Source: Candidatus Methylopumilus universalis
GTDB taxonomy: Bacteria; Pseudomonadota; Gammaproteobacteria; Burkholderiales; Methylophilaceae
Assembly: GCA_945883335.1 (NCBI GenBank)
Contig: CAMCXI010000001.1
Location: 62,001 to 126,000, forward strand
Length of the DNA: 64,000 nucleotides
Direction of reading: 5' to 3'
In this document: positions 18,856-26,920 of the stretch, in pieces
How the letters are laid out: each line of letters begins with the position of its first letter
Numbering within the stretch: position 1 is the stretch's first letter
Made by a program: the position numbers and the translations under genes
The notes under the pieces: generated by a model
What the model was told of the DNA's origin: nothing
Seen by the model: only the letters and a program-made list of their open reading frames with translations
Databases searched by the model: none

Positions 18856-20148
18856 TTATTTTGCAGTTTTCATCGTCACAAAAACTTTTTTAGCTGCTGC
18901 GATAGTTGCATCAATGTCTGCATCACTATGTGCTGCAGAAATAAACCCAGCTTCAAAGGCTGAAGGTGCAAGGTAAAACCCTGCATCTAACATTGCATGA
19001 AAGAACTGGTTGAATGCTTCTTTATCTGACATCATCACCTCATCAAAACTGTTAGGCACATTCTCACTGAAGTAAAGACCAAACATCCCGCCCACGGATT
19101 GCGCGCTAAAAGAAATGCCGACTTCTTTTGCGGCCTTGCTGAGTCCATCGACTAAGCGTTTTGCGCTCGCTGTTAGTTTTTCATAAAAGCCTGGCGCCTG
19201 AATCAACTCCAATGTTTTCATGCCAGCGGCTACCGCGACAGGGTTCCCTGACAAGGTGCCTGCTTGATAAACAGGGCCAACAGGTGCTAAGCATTGCATG
19301 ATGTCTGCGCGACCACCAAAAGCCCCAACCGGTAAGCCACCACCAATCACTTTTCCAAGCGTCGTGAGATCTGGCTTAACATTGTAGAGCGCTTGTGCGC
19401 CGCCAAGTGCCACGCGGAAACCTGTCATCACTTCATCAAATATCAACACAGCGCCATGCTTGGTACATTGCTCACGCAGGGCTTCTAAAAAGCCTTTGCT
19501 GGGCGCAATCAAATTCATATTGCCGGCCACTGGTTCGACAATCACACAGGCAATTTCGTTGCCAATTTCTTTAAATAGGTTTTCAAGACCGGCAATGTCG
19601 TTGTAATTGAGCGTCAGCGTATGGGTAGCCACTTCAGGGGGAACGCCAGCAGAGCTTGGTGTACCAAAAGTGAGCAGACCAGATCCAGCTTTTACCAATA
19701 ATGCGTCAGCATGTCCATGGTAGCAGCCTTCAAACTTCACAATCTTGCTACGACCAGTAAATCCTCGAGCAACACGAATCGCACTCATCGTTGCTTCTGT
19801 CCCTGAGCTAACAAGGCGCAGCTGTTCCATACTTGGTACAAGTTTGCTGACCATTTCAGCCATGTCTAATTCACGTGCCGTAGGCGCACCAAATGAAAGG
19901 CTATTCACGGCGACTTCTTGCACAGTTTTAATGACTTCCGGATGGGCGTGCCCTAAAATCATCGGACCCCAAGATCCAATGTAATCGGTATATTCCTTGC
20001 CATCCTCGTCCCACAATTTTGAGCCTAAACCACGCTTAAAAAATATTGGGGTGCCGCCCACAGAGCGGAAAGCACGAACGGGTGAATTAACGCCCCCAGG
20101 AATAAATTTTTGTGATTTTTCAAAAAGTTGTTGATTACGTGATGTCAT
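18856..20148 (-). CDS. hemL: Glutamate-1-semialdehyde 2,1-aminomutase
   Basis: 430 residues from ATG 20148, the family length. The track's start at 20235 would overlap thiE by about 70 nt and adds a non-conserved 29-residue tail, so it is rejected. The PLP-dependent class III aminotransferase fold is shown by [14 protein letters not shown], the substrate loop [21 protein letters not shown], and the lysine in [15 protein letters not shown]. The enzyme makes 5-aminolevulinate in the C5 pathway of tetrapyrrole synthesis. It begins 19 nt after the thiE stop, so it is probably cotranscribed with thiD and thiE. Confidence 0.96.
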   Translation of the reverse strand: MTSRNQQLFEKSQKFIPGGVNSPVRAFRSVGGTPIFFKRGLGSKLWDEDGKEYTDYIGSWGPMILGHAHPEVIKTVQEVAVNSLSFGAPTARELDMAEMVSKLVPSMEQLRLVSSGTEATMSAIRVARGFTGRSKIVKFEGCYHGHADALLVKAGSGLLTFGTPSSAGVPPEVATHTLTLNYNDIAGLENLFKEIGNEIACVIVEPVAGNMNLIAPSKGFLEALREQCTKHGAVLIFDEVMTGFRVALGGAQALYNVKPDLTTLGKVIGGGLPVGAFGGRADIMQCLAPVGPVYQAGTLSGNPVAVAAGMKTLELIQAPGFYEKLTASAKRLVDGLSKAAKEVGISFSAQSVGGMFGLYFSENVPNSFDEVMMSDKEAFNQFFHAMLDAGFYLAPSAFEAGFISAAHSDADIDATIAAAKKVFVTMKTAK

Positions 20149-20167
20149 AATGGATATGCCCAGTGGC

Positions 20168-20794
20168 TTAAAAAAATGATGAAAATTGTTGTGCGCAAGG
20201 CGCAATTTCTTGAATGTCTCGATTAAATAAATCACCTATCACCGCAACAGCAGAAGCGCCTGCGGTAACGACACTACCAACATTTTCTAGTGTAATGCCG
20301 CCAATGGCAACACAGGGCACATCTAAAGTTTGGGCTAGGGTAAACAAATTAAGTTCTGTGCGTGGTGCATTTGGTTTCGTGTTAGATGGAAAACATGCGC
20401 CAAAAGCAACATAGCTGGCACCAAGTTCTGCCGCTTTTTGGGCGCGAGCAAAATCACCGTAACAGGAAACCCCCAAAATTTTATCTGGCCCTATTTGCGA
20501 TCTTGCAGCTGCAATGTCGCCATCATCGCCGCCAATATGAACGCCATCTGCATCAAGGGCTAGGCAAAGCTCAATATGGTCGTTAATGATGAAAGGGATT
20601 TTATGTTTGCCACAAACTGCTAATAAAGCGCTTGCTTGTGTCATCCGTAAAGTATCTTGAGCAATTTTATTGCGGTATTGAATCACTCGGGCACCACCTA
20701 AAATGCTCGCTTCAACCATCTTACAAAGTTGCTCGGTATTTTCTGAGTCTGGGGTGATGGCATATAGGCCATGAATCTTGACGCTATTGAACAT
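20168..20794 (-). CDS. thiE: Thiamine-phosphate synthase
   Basis: 208 residues with the TIM-barrel signature blocks: GLYAITPD at the N-terminus, [11 protein letters not shown] for pyrophosphate binding, [20 protein letters not shown] with the Mg-binding Asp residues, [22 protein letters not shown], and [11 protein letters not shown]. It joins HMP pyrophosphate and thiazole phosphate to thiamine monophosphate. It is on the minus strand 11 nt after thiD; the partners thiS and thiG lie on the far side of the tRNA-Gly element, so the thiamine genes may once have been closer together. Confidence 0.95.
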   Translation of the reverse strand: MFNSVKIHGLYAITPDSENTEQLCKMVEASILGGARVIQYRNKIAQDTLRMTQASALLAVCGKHKIPFIINDHIELCLALDADGVHIGGDDGDIAAARSQIGPDKILGVSCYGDFARAQKAAELGASYVAFGACFPSNTKPNAPRTELNLFTLAQTLDVPCVAIGGITLENVGSVVTAGASAVAVIGDLFNRDIQEIAPCAQQFSSFF

Positions 20795-20805
20795 CGTGCT
20801 TCTGA

Positions 20806-21633
20806 CTACTCTTCCTCGTCGTCGCGTGCCCAGAACATGCGATCAGGAATATATTGGCCCATGCCAGGACGAAAGCCTGCTTTGAGTGTTTGCCAAGTAT
20901 ATTCTTGGGCTTCAAGGATGGCTTCTTCCATGCTCAAACCATGTGCAATGCAAGCCGCAATTGCTGAAGTGAGTGTGCAACCAGAACCATGATAGCTTCC
21001 TGGCAAGCGCTCCCAGTTATAGGCTTTAATCAGCCCGCTTTCACCATAAAGCGTATTAACAACTTCGTGTGAGCGCTCATGGGTGCCAGTGATTAAAACA
21101 TACTCACAGCCAATGTCTAAAAGGCGCTGTGCGCTCTCGTCCAATGAGGCATTTTCTGCCTCATCAGAGTCATCGTTATAAAAAGCTAAACGACGCGCCT
21201 CAATACTGTTCGGTGTAATTAAAGTTGCTTGCGGGAAAAGCAAATCAATCATTGCCGCTTGAACATTATCGTTAGCCAGTTCATCTCCACGCCCTGAAGA
21301 AAGCACTGGATCAATCAGCAATGGGGTGTCTGGGTAATCTGCCATAATTTCGGCGATGACTGCGACATTTTCAACGCTACCCATCATGCCTATCTTAAAC
21401 GCCATGACCTGCATGTCTTCTAAAATGGCGCGAGCCTGTTCATTAATCCAATCCGCATCAAAAATCATTACATTTTCAACGCCCACGGTGTCTTGCACAG
21501 TAATGCCTGTCACCACAGAAAGTGGGTGGCAACCAATGCTAGCAAAAGTCAGAATGTCTGCCTGCAAGCCAGCTCCACTACTAGGGTCTGTGGCAGCAAA
21601 AGTCATTACTGATGGTGGCATGAGATTTTTCAT
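20806..21633 (-). CDS. thiD: Hydroxymethylpyrimidine (phospho)kinase
   Basis: 275 residues of the ribokinase-like ThiD family. The N-terminus has TFAATDPSSGAGLQADI, a close match to the family's (S/A)G-x-DPS-x-GAG pattern. Mid-protein there is VLSSGRGDELANDN and TLITPNSIEARRL. The catalytic loop is LPGSYHGSGCTLTSAIAA with the Gly-rich anion hole and the Cys typical of ThiD. It phosphorylates HMP and HMP-P for thiamine synthesis. First gene of thiD-thiE-hemL on the minus strand. It is slightly longer than the E. coli protein because of an acidic tail (DDEEE). Confidence 0.94.
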   Translation of the reverse strand: MKNLMPPSVMTFAATDPSSGAGLQADILTFASIGCHPLSVVTGITVQDTVGVENVMIFDADWINEQARAILEDMQVMAFKIGMMGSVENVAVIAEIMADYPDTPLLIDPVLSSGRGDELANDNVQAAMIDLLFPQATLITPNSIEARRLAFYNDDSDEAENASLDESAQRLLDIGCEYVLITGTHERSHEVVNTLYGESGLIKAYNWERLPGSYHGSGCTLTSAIAACIAHGLSMEEAILEAQEYTWQTLKAGFRPGMGQYIPDRMFWARDDEEE

Positions 21634-21672
21634 GGTGTGTAAATTGGCGTAAAACGCACGTTAAAACTGAAT

Positions 21673-21708
21673 ACCGTATTCTAGCTTAAAACCGTATTCT
21701 AGCTTAAA
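21673..21708. repeat. 18-bp tandem direct repeat upstream of thiD
   Basis: ACCGTATTCTAGCTTAAA occurs twice in a row, followed by a partial third ACCG. It lies 40 nt upstream of the thiD start and just before the tRNA-Gly fragment. It could be a duplicated regulatory site or replication slippage. Confidence 0.8.
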
Positions 21709-21754
21709 ACCGAGGGGCGAATTGAGAAACAAGGATTTTCGACTGGATGATATT

Positions 21755-21802
21755 TGGAGCGGGTGACGGGAATCGAACTCGCTTATCGTTCTTGGGAAGC
21801 TG
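21755..21802 (-). repeat. 3' fragment of tRNA-Gly (attachment-site copy A)
   Basis: The minus strand carries the 3' part of tRNA-Gly(CCC), from the anticodon arm (AGCTTCCCAAG) through a T arm to ACCCGCTCCA. It matches the intact gene at 24240-24313 apart from about five substitutions in the anticodon arm, variable region and T stem; the terminal 24 or so nt (TTCGATTCCCGTCACCCGC and CCA) are identical. The 5' half is missing. This is what remains when an element integrates into a tRNA 3' end, marking the left border of the accreted island. The last codons of the PAP2 gene lie inside it. Confidence 0.85.
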
Positions 21803-22523
21803 GTGACCCACAATAATTTAAAACGAGTGTGGAAAAACTATAGGCGACGATAGCCGCCACGATAAAAACAATAAAAAATGAAAATATCACATCACTCAAA
21901 AAATGTGCGCCATTCATCATTCTAGTTAAGCCGACTAAACCACCTAAAATAAGCCCGCTGTTCAACCAAGTTTTACGGCGACTCACAAAAAACCCAACAC
22001 ACAATGCGAAACCTGCCGCCGCATGCCCACTAGTAAAAGAACAATTATGCTTGCATTGATCCGAAATAATCCATGCTGGGGTGAATTGATGTTTACCATC
22101 AAACTCCTGTAAGGTCCGCGGACGGGCTCGCCCCCAATGTTCTTTAGCAACTCCATTCACAGCTATTAATGGACCAGCCAGTAAACTCAACATCACAATA
22201 GCGGCATAAAAGGCCCTAGCATTCTTTTTAAGCATGAGTAACACGAAAGTGATAATACTGATAAATAATGCCATCCTTGAAATAACATCTACCGTTTTAT
22301 ATATAAACTCCAAAAATGCAGATTGCGCCAACCAAAAACCTGAATAATTTGTAGCGGGAATTCTTAATTTCTCATCATAAAACCAATGGCTTGCTATTAA
22401 ATCAAGTTGTGAAAAATTTACAAAAAGAATACCCAAAAGTATGCAAATTGGCACACTTATTTTTAACGCTTGTAAGCTACGGGCCTTAGTAAATTTTGAA
22501 AAAGCAATAAGCTCTGCTGACAT
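21783..22523 (-). CDS. PAP2-family membrane phosphatase (lipid A phosphatase-like)
   Basis: 246 residues with about six membrane helices. The tripartite acid phosphatase signature is complete: KEHWGRARP (K-x6-RP), CSFTSGHAAAGFA (SGH), and TRMMNGAHFLSDV (R-x5-H-x3-D). Relatives remove phosphate from lipid A, phosphatidylglycerophosphate or undecaprenyl pyrophosphate at the periplasmic face. Pairing with an ArnT-like gene suggests lipid A or O-antigen remodelling, an inference. Its start codon overlaps the end of that gene at 22523. Notably, the last codons (about GSPASQER and stop) are read from the tRNA-Gly fragment, so the native C-terminus was replaced or extended by integration. Confidence 0.85.
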   Translation of the reverse strand: MSAELIAFSKFTKARSLQALKISVPICILLGILFVNFSQLDLIASHWFYDEKLRIPATNYSGFWLAQSAFLEFIYKTVDVISRMALFISIITFVLLMLKKNARAFYAAIVMLSLLAGPLIAVNGVAKEHWGRARPRTLQEFDGKHQFTPAWIISDQCKHNCSFTSGHAAAGFALCVGFFVSRRKTWLNSGLILGGLVGLTRMMNGAHFLSDVIFSFFIVFIVAAIVAYSFSTLVLNYCGSPASQER

Positions 22524-24115
22524 TAAGGATAACCTCTAAAATTTCGCACCTCGAAAGCATAGGCATTGCGACTTGTGCCACCAATATTAATGGCAGACAA
22601 GGCAGGGGCTTGAATTTGCAGTACATCCTCAAATGAGGCTTTTAACATTGCGATTTCTGATTCGGCTGGCTGGTTTGTCAATATAAGAAGCATCGTGCCG
22701 CTCGCCTTTTGATTTGCATTAGCTAAATCATAAAACCAATTATAGTGATTATCCTTATGCCTTGAAGGGTTCCAAGACAAAGGTGGATAAGCTTCAGGGT
22801 ATGCGTAAGTTGATAACTCCGCAAGCAAGTATCTATCGTCCGTTATTACGCGCATCGGTTTAGTGTGAAGGTATGACTTTGTCCAAAGTGCAACTTCCTT
22901 CCAGCCTTCTAATTTTCGCAAAGGGTTTAATTTCGCAACCCTTAATTCCGCCGATGACGCTAGCCAATGTGGAACTGCAATCATAAAAATAGTACACAGC
23001 AATCCAAACACGATTGAGGCGAAAACCAATTTTTTCACGATTGCCTCACTCACATATTGCCTTATTCTCAACACCCAAAAACTAGCCACTAAAATGCTAC
23101 CTGAAACATAAGCAACCACCGCCCAATTGCTAAACGCGCGACTCATAAAAGCTTGGAATAGGATTAAAAAAAGCATAGGCCAAGTAAAAATCCGCAAACA
23201 TTGCATAGCTTGAATCTCTTTTTGTGGCAAATTGAACTTCGCCTTTTTTAGCAAACTAGCGAGAATTAAAGATAAAAACGTCAACGGGCCAAACACTATA
23301 AACTGTGCCAAAAAAAAGCTTAAAAACTCAACAACAGCCTTTTTGAATTCCCAAGCACCCGAGGTAGCCGAATTCAGATGAGAAATCTCGATATGGTGTT
23401 CTAGCGTTGGGAAGCCAGTACTGATATTCCATAAAATATTGGGCGAAAATACTAAAAGCGCAATCAATAACGAAAACAATGCCTTAGGATTTAATTTGCT
23501 ATCTTTACTTCGCTCTAATTGATAGAGCGCTATGCCAGCACTAATAATAAACATCAGCATTGCATACTTAGTGAGGCTGCCTAAACCTACTGCGATACCG
23601 CAAACCCACCAAGGCCACCAAACATTTGGGGTTTTAATTGCAAAAACAAAGCTAAAAAATGCGATTGACCACCACATCAGCAACCAAGCGTCAGTCGTAG
23701 CAACCAAGCTATAAAAGCCGACGAATGGCAATGTAATAAAAATCAGGCCACTTAGCAGGGTAATTGCATATTCCTCAAACAACTGCCAAGCACTTGCCAT
23801 GATAAAAAGACTGGCAATAAACAGTGCAGGAGCTTGCAACATGCGCGTGCAACCTTCTACTTGATGAATATTTAATGTCGAACAAACTGTTTGTCCAACA
23901 CCAAGTATCCATGCGATAAAGGGTGGCTTGGAATAATACCCAGCTGAAAAACTTCTCGCCCAGCCTGCATATTGCGCTTCGTCTACTTGTAGCGAGTAAG
24001 GAGACCAGAACACGGAAATCAAACGCAATATCGTCAAAATTGCCATCGCAATTAATAAAACGCGAAGTTGCTTTTGGCTTATCTTTTGTTCTATAAGGTG
24101 CAATTTACTCAACAA
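22523..24115 (-). CDS. ArnT-like glycosyltransferase (PMT_2 / GT83 type)
   Basis: 530-residue polytopic membrane protein with roughly ten or more hydrophobic helices and a C-terminal periplasmic domain. The first periplasmic loop has the family acidic motif in SLQVDEAQYAGWARSFSAGY followed by YSKPPFIAW; this D-E pair binds the lipid-phosphate sugar donor in ArnT and related enzymes. They transfer sugars from undecaprenyl phosphate to lipid A or glycans on the periplasmic side. The donor cannot be predicted. Cotranscribed with the PAP2 gene. A minus-strand promoter probably lies in 24116-24239. Confidence 0.82.
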   Translation of the reverse strand: MLSKLHLIEQKISQKQLRVLLIAMAILTILRLISVFWSPYSLQVDEAQYAGWARSFSAGYYSKPPFIAWILGVGQTVCSTLNIHQVEGCTRMLQAPALFIASLFIMASAWQLFEEYAITLLSGLIFITLPFVGFYSLVATTDAWLLMWWSIAFFSFVFAIKTPNVWWPWWVCGIAVGLGSLTKYAMLMFIISAGIALYQLERSKDSKLNPKALFSLLIALLVFSPNILWNISTGFPTLEHHIEISHLNSATSGAWEFKKAVVEFLSFFLAQFIVFGPLTFLSLILASLLKKAKFNLPQKEIQAMQCLRIFTWPMLFLILFQAFMSRAFSNWAVVAYVSGSILVASFWVLRIRQYVSEAIVKKLVFASIVFGLLCTIFMIAVPHWLASSAELRVAKLNPLRKLEGWKEVALWTKSYLHTKPMRVITDDRYLLAELSTYAYPEAYPPLSWNPSRHKDNHYNWFYDLANANQKASGTMLLILTNQPAESEIAMLKASFEDVLQIQAPALSAINIGGTSRNAYAFEVRNFRGYP

Positions 24116-24239
24116 AATACTTCCTATAATCCTAAATTATGAAATAAACCGTGATTAGCGAGCACGCAGTGACACTGCTAAGTTCTGCAACAGCAAAAGT
24201 TCAAACGATTGGTGGTTTAATATTTATGTATCTCTTTCA

Positions 24240-24313
24240 TGGAGCGGGTGACGGGAATCGAACCCGCGTATCGAGCTTGGGAAGCTAGCGTTCTACCATT
24301 GAACTACACCCGC
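24240..24313 (-). tRNA. tRNA-Gly (anticodon CCC), intact
   Basis: A 74-nt cloverleaf on the minus strand with encoded CCA. The 7-bp acceptor stem is GCGGGTG with CACCCGC; the D arm is GTTC-AATGGTA-GAAC; the anticodon loop is TTCCCAA (CCC, reading GGG); the T arm has TTCGATT in its loop. It matches the pattern of E. coli glyU. One T-C mismatch in the anticodon stem is visible. Its upstream DNA belongs to the large element, so its present promoter is probably element-borne; TTGATC, an 18-nt spacer and TTTATC lie at a suitable distance. Host of island integration. Confidence 0.95.
24250..24313 (-). repeat. 64-bp attachment direct repeat, left copy (copy B)
   Basis: The 64 bases from GACGGGAATCG to the 5' end of the tRNA are identical to 37022-37085. 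Together the copies flank the 12.8-kb element. This copy continues into a correct 3' acceptor strand. Confidence 0.93.
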
Positions 24314-24431
24314 GCTGGTATTAGCTTTTGATTTGATAAAGCACACAGTTTGTTCTCAGATCAAACAAAACAGATCTTTATTTCAAAAGAATTGTATCAC
24401 ACGGATATATCGGGTTTGTCGAGATTGCGAT

Positions 24432-24462
24432 AATAAAGCGTCTAGAATCTAGACGCTTTATT
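24432..24462. repeat. Island palindrome P1
   Basis: Perfect palindrome with 15-bp arms and a 1-nt centre; core AGCGTCTAGA and TCTAGACGCT. First of six related copies in the element. Unlike the others it follows no coding stop: it lies between the tRNA 5' side and the proteasome-like gene, near the left end. Confidence 0.95.
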
Positions 24463-24539
24463 TTAATTGAGTATGAAAATAATATTCAAAGTGATAGATT
24501 ATTATGTAATTTACATTCATCTAATTAGCAGGCAATTAT

Positions 24540-25799
24540 ATGACCGCAGAAATAGCCGTACTCAATTTTCATGGTGTAGCAATGGCTGCTGACAGTGCAG
24601 TATCAATAGGTTCGAACAAAGTATATAACTCAGCAAACAAGCTATTTGCGTTATCCAAAAAACATCCTGTAGGAATTATGATTTATGGCAATGCTCAGAT
24701 GATGAGCGTTCCCTGGGAAACATTGATTAAAAGTTACAGAAGTACCCTAAAAAACAAAAAATACAAAAAGCTGAAGGATTACGGGGATAGCTTTATTGAA
24801 TACCTCACGAAAACTAGAGACATAGGTCTTGAAAATGAAGAACTTTATCTGAACATTACAATATCAAGAGTTGTAAAAAATCTTAGAGAGGCTGTAGAGC
24901 AAGCAGTTGGCGAGGGGTTCAGGGCTACGCCGACACTAACTAATATTGAAATACAGAGGATTATTAGTGCGACCATTTTAGCAAATAGCAGTCAGCTAAT
25001 AGGTAGAGACAAATTAATTAAAATTGATGCGCAATGGATTAATGAATTAGTTGGAACAATTAATTCGACGGTAGACAGTTTCATTGCAGCATCGTTTGAG
25101 AATATAGCGTTATCTACAAAAGAAAAGAAATTAATTTTAGATGCTTGTATCTCTGAGGTATGTTTAAGCGAGTTTAGTCCTAGTCATAGCGGAATCGTAA
25201 TATCAGGATTCGGCAATGATGAAATTTATCCGAGTCTAATTTCCTATGAAATTGAATGGCGCATCAATAAATTTTTGAAATTTAGGATTTCGAATCAACA
25301 GCATATTAATGTCAGTAGTGGTGCGTCAATAGTGCCATTTGCTCAAAGGGAAATGGTTGATACTTTTATAGAAGGCACAGACAGGCGTCTTGTTGATTAT
25401 ATTAACTCAAGAATCTCAGAAGTTTTTAACGATCTTCCTAATACAATGCTAGAAGGAACTAGCGTTAGAGCAAGCTCAAAAAATCTTGCGTTATTGAAAA
25501 GCAATGGCCTGGCAATCGCAAAAAAATTAGCGCAAGAAATAAGAGAGGTTCAAAACATAAATTTTGTAAATCCAGTTCTAGATAGCGTAGCTGCCCTTCC
25601 GCTTGATGAACTAGCGAGTATGGCTCACACTCTAATAAATATGACCTCCTTTAAACGGAGGGTTAGCTTGAATACGGAATCTGTTGGCGGTCCAATTGAT
25701 GTAGCAGTTATTTCCAAAGGCGATGGATTCATTTGGATCAATAGAAAGCATTACTTTAAACCGGAATTAAACCAGCACTACTTTGTTAATAATTCTTAA
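24540..25799 (+). CDS. Proteasome beta-like Ntn-hydrolase domain protein
   Basis: 419 residues, not a family I can name. The N-terminus (MTAEIAVLNFHGVAMAADSA, then VSIGSNKVYNSANKLFAL) reads like proteasome beta/HslV: after Met removal it has Thr1, Asp17 and Lys33 at exactly the catalytic spacing, followed by the strand VGIMIYGNAQM in the G47 region. A Lys/Glu-rich, probably helical insert (about 60-210) separates this from IVISGFGNDEIYPSLISYEI, which could correspond to the SGxG region before the second helix layer. Much longer than HslV (about 175) or classical beta subunits. The start codon is critical because Thr follows Met directly. It probably forms an operon with the small ORF 21 nt downstream. 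Proteolytic activity is inferred. Confidence 0.6.
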   Translation: MTAEIAVLNFHGVAMAADSAVSIGSNKVYNSANKLFALSKKHPVGIMIYGNAQMMSVPWETLIKSYRSTLKNKKYKKLKDYGDSFIEYLTKTRDIGLENEELYLNITISRVVKNLREAVEQAVGEGFRATPTLTNIEIQRIISATILANSSQLIGRDKLIKIDAQWINELVGTINSTVDSFIAASFENIALSTKEKKLILDACISEVCLSEFSPSHSGIVISGFGNDEIYPSLISYEIEWRINKFLKFRISNQQHINVSSGASIVPFAQREMVDTFIEGTDRRLVDYINSRISEVFNDLPNTMLEGTSVRASSKNLALLKSNGLAIAKKLAQEIREVQNINFVNPVLDSVAALPLDELASMAHTLINMTSFKRRVSLNTESVGGPIDVAVISKGDGFIWINRKHYFKPELNQHYFVNNS

Positions 25800-25820
25800 A
25801 TTTAAGTTACAATTAAATCC

Positions 25821-26009
25821 ATGAAAGCTAAAAACTTAAAAACTGCCATTGCAGCCAAAGTCTATAACTCTTTCGAACAGTGGGAAAAAGAAAATCTTCC
25901 CAACAAAGTGAGACTCGAGGATTTGTCTTTTAAAAATGAATCTGAAAATGATATCTCAGATTCGAACAACATGGTTGACGACAAAAGTAGTCAGCTCATG
26001 CTAGCCTGA
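25821..26009 (+). CDS. Small protein downstream of the proteasome-like gene
   Basis: 62 residues, no family recognised. The N-terminal half is basic and could be helical (KNLKTAIAAKVYNSFEQWEK); the C-terminal half is acidic and probably disordered (ESENDISDSNNMVDDKSS), ending hydrophobic (LMLA). It starts 21 nt after the Ntn-like gene without a clear ribosome site, which suggests translational coupling, and palindrome P2 starts at the next base after its stop. It could be a partner or substrate of the upstream protein; that is speculation from position. Confidence 0.5.
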   Translation: MKAKNLKTAIAAKVYNSFEQWEKENLPNKVRLEDLSFKNESENDISDSNNMVDDKSSQLMLA

Positions 26010-26034
26010 CAAGCGTCTAGCTTCTAGACGCTTG
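26010..26034. repeat. Island palindrome P2
   Basis: Arms CAAGCGTCTAG and CTAGACGCTTG around CTT. It begins immediately after the stop of the 62-aa ORF, between it and the oppositely oriented 26094-26549 gene. Confidence 0.95.
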
Positions 26035-26093
26035 CTCCAAAAAAGATCTCAGCTTTAAGGTGCCCTAGCGCAAGTCTAAGACACCAATTCAAG

Positions 26094-26549
26094 CTAATTC
26101 AAGTCAACATTCGTAGCAATAAACACAGGTTTGTTAGCGCCTGTGTTTCGACAAAGGTGAACATCTAAAGTCCACTCCTCGACAGTTTGATTGTCAGGAT
26201 CATTTATCGTCGTATAAAGCTCACTGGTACTTGGTGCGTAAATTGAATAGCCATCAACTTTGGTTTTTGATTTAGTTAACGGGTCATAACGCACTAGCCA
26301 ACTAAACAATAAATCTTCATTTTCAGGAAAGCCTGAATTACGTAGTTGTCGAATTACATTCATCTGTTCATCGCTTTTGGCTGATGCTTCCCAAGCAGCA
26401 TATTGGTAGTAATCCACTAGATATTTACTGCTTGGATTTCTAAGTTCTACTGACCCATTAAAGAAAGCTCTGCGGAATTGATTCTTGCCAAACGTCGTGT
26501 TGAATTTCTCATTCATAAAACCTCTTACTGCTATTTCTCTTTCTAACAT
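26094..26549 (-). CDS. Hypothetical island protein, 151 aa
   Basis: Not recognised. Soluble, no signal peptide or membrane helix, mixed alpha/beta appearance, rich in aromatic residues (VDYYQYAAWEASA, WLVRYDPLT, EEWTLDVHLCRN). AAGGA lies about 10 nt before the ATG, supporting translation. It points left towards palindrome P2 and away from a 370-bp repeat-rich intergenic region. No conserved motif allows a functional guess. Confidence 0.5.
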   Translation of the reverse strand: MLEREIAVRGFMNEKFNTTFGKNQFRRAFFNGSVELRNPSSKYLVDYYQYAAWEASAKSDEQMNVIRQLRNSGFPENEDLLFSWLVRYDPLTKSKTKVDGYSIYAPSTSELYTTINDPDNQTVEEWTLDVHLCRNTGANKPVFIATNVDLN

Positions 26550-26920
26550 TTTCTTTTTTCCTTTTTCTTAAGTTGCGAGGTTGTGCTGGTTACAAAGGAG
26601 TCGAGACAAAAGACGTCGCGTTAGAGTTAAGTCGCAAGAGACAAGAGAAAAAGAAGTTGCTGTGTTGTGTTGCTAAGTCAGAGTTACACATTTGTAACTC
26701 CTAGTAACTTTACTCATTAGCAACTCCTTTTATTTCTTCTTGCGACAAACTCAACTTTTGTAACTTAGCAACTCGCAAAAGTATTTATGCCTGTATAAGA
26801 AAAACCACTTAAAACTGGTTAAAAATGAGTCAAAACGAAAGAACACCAATAAATCGGTTGTCCAAACCGAAAGTCTGACATTAACTTAATGAGTGCCCAT
26901 TAACTAATAGGAGATATGAA
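26550..26920. promoter_or_regulatory. Repeat-rich divergent intergenic region
   Basis: About 370 bp without a gene between divergent genes. The middle (about 26680-26780) repeats short words: TTTGTAACT twice, TAGCAACTC twice, AGTAACTT once, and complementary GAGTTAC and AGTTGC forms nearby. The left part is purine-rich with several GTCGC/GACAAGAG words. This could be a divergent promoter with repeated operators, or an iteron-like origin for an excised circle. No DnaA box or rep gene confirms an origin. Confidence 0.4.

Larger units (their letters stand above)
21755..24239. mobile_element. Small genomic island segment at tRNA-Gly
   Basis: A 2.5-kb segment between a 3' tRNA-Gly fragment and the intact tRNA-Gly gene, containing only the PAP2 phosphatase and ArnT-like genes. 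The direct repeat at both borders matches integration at a tRNA 3' end, but no integrase remains inside. It may be a trimmed older island or a module delivered with the larger element to its right. More AT-rich than thiD. Confidence 0.6.
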
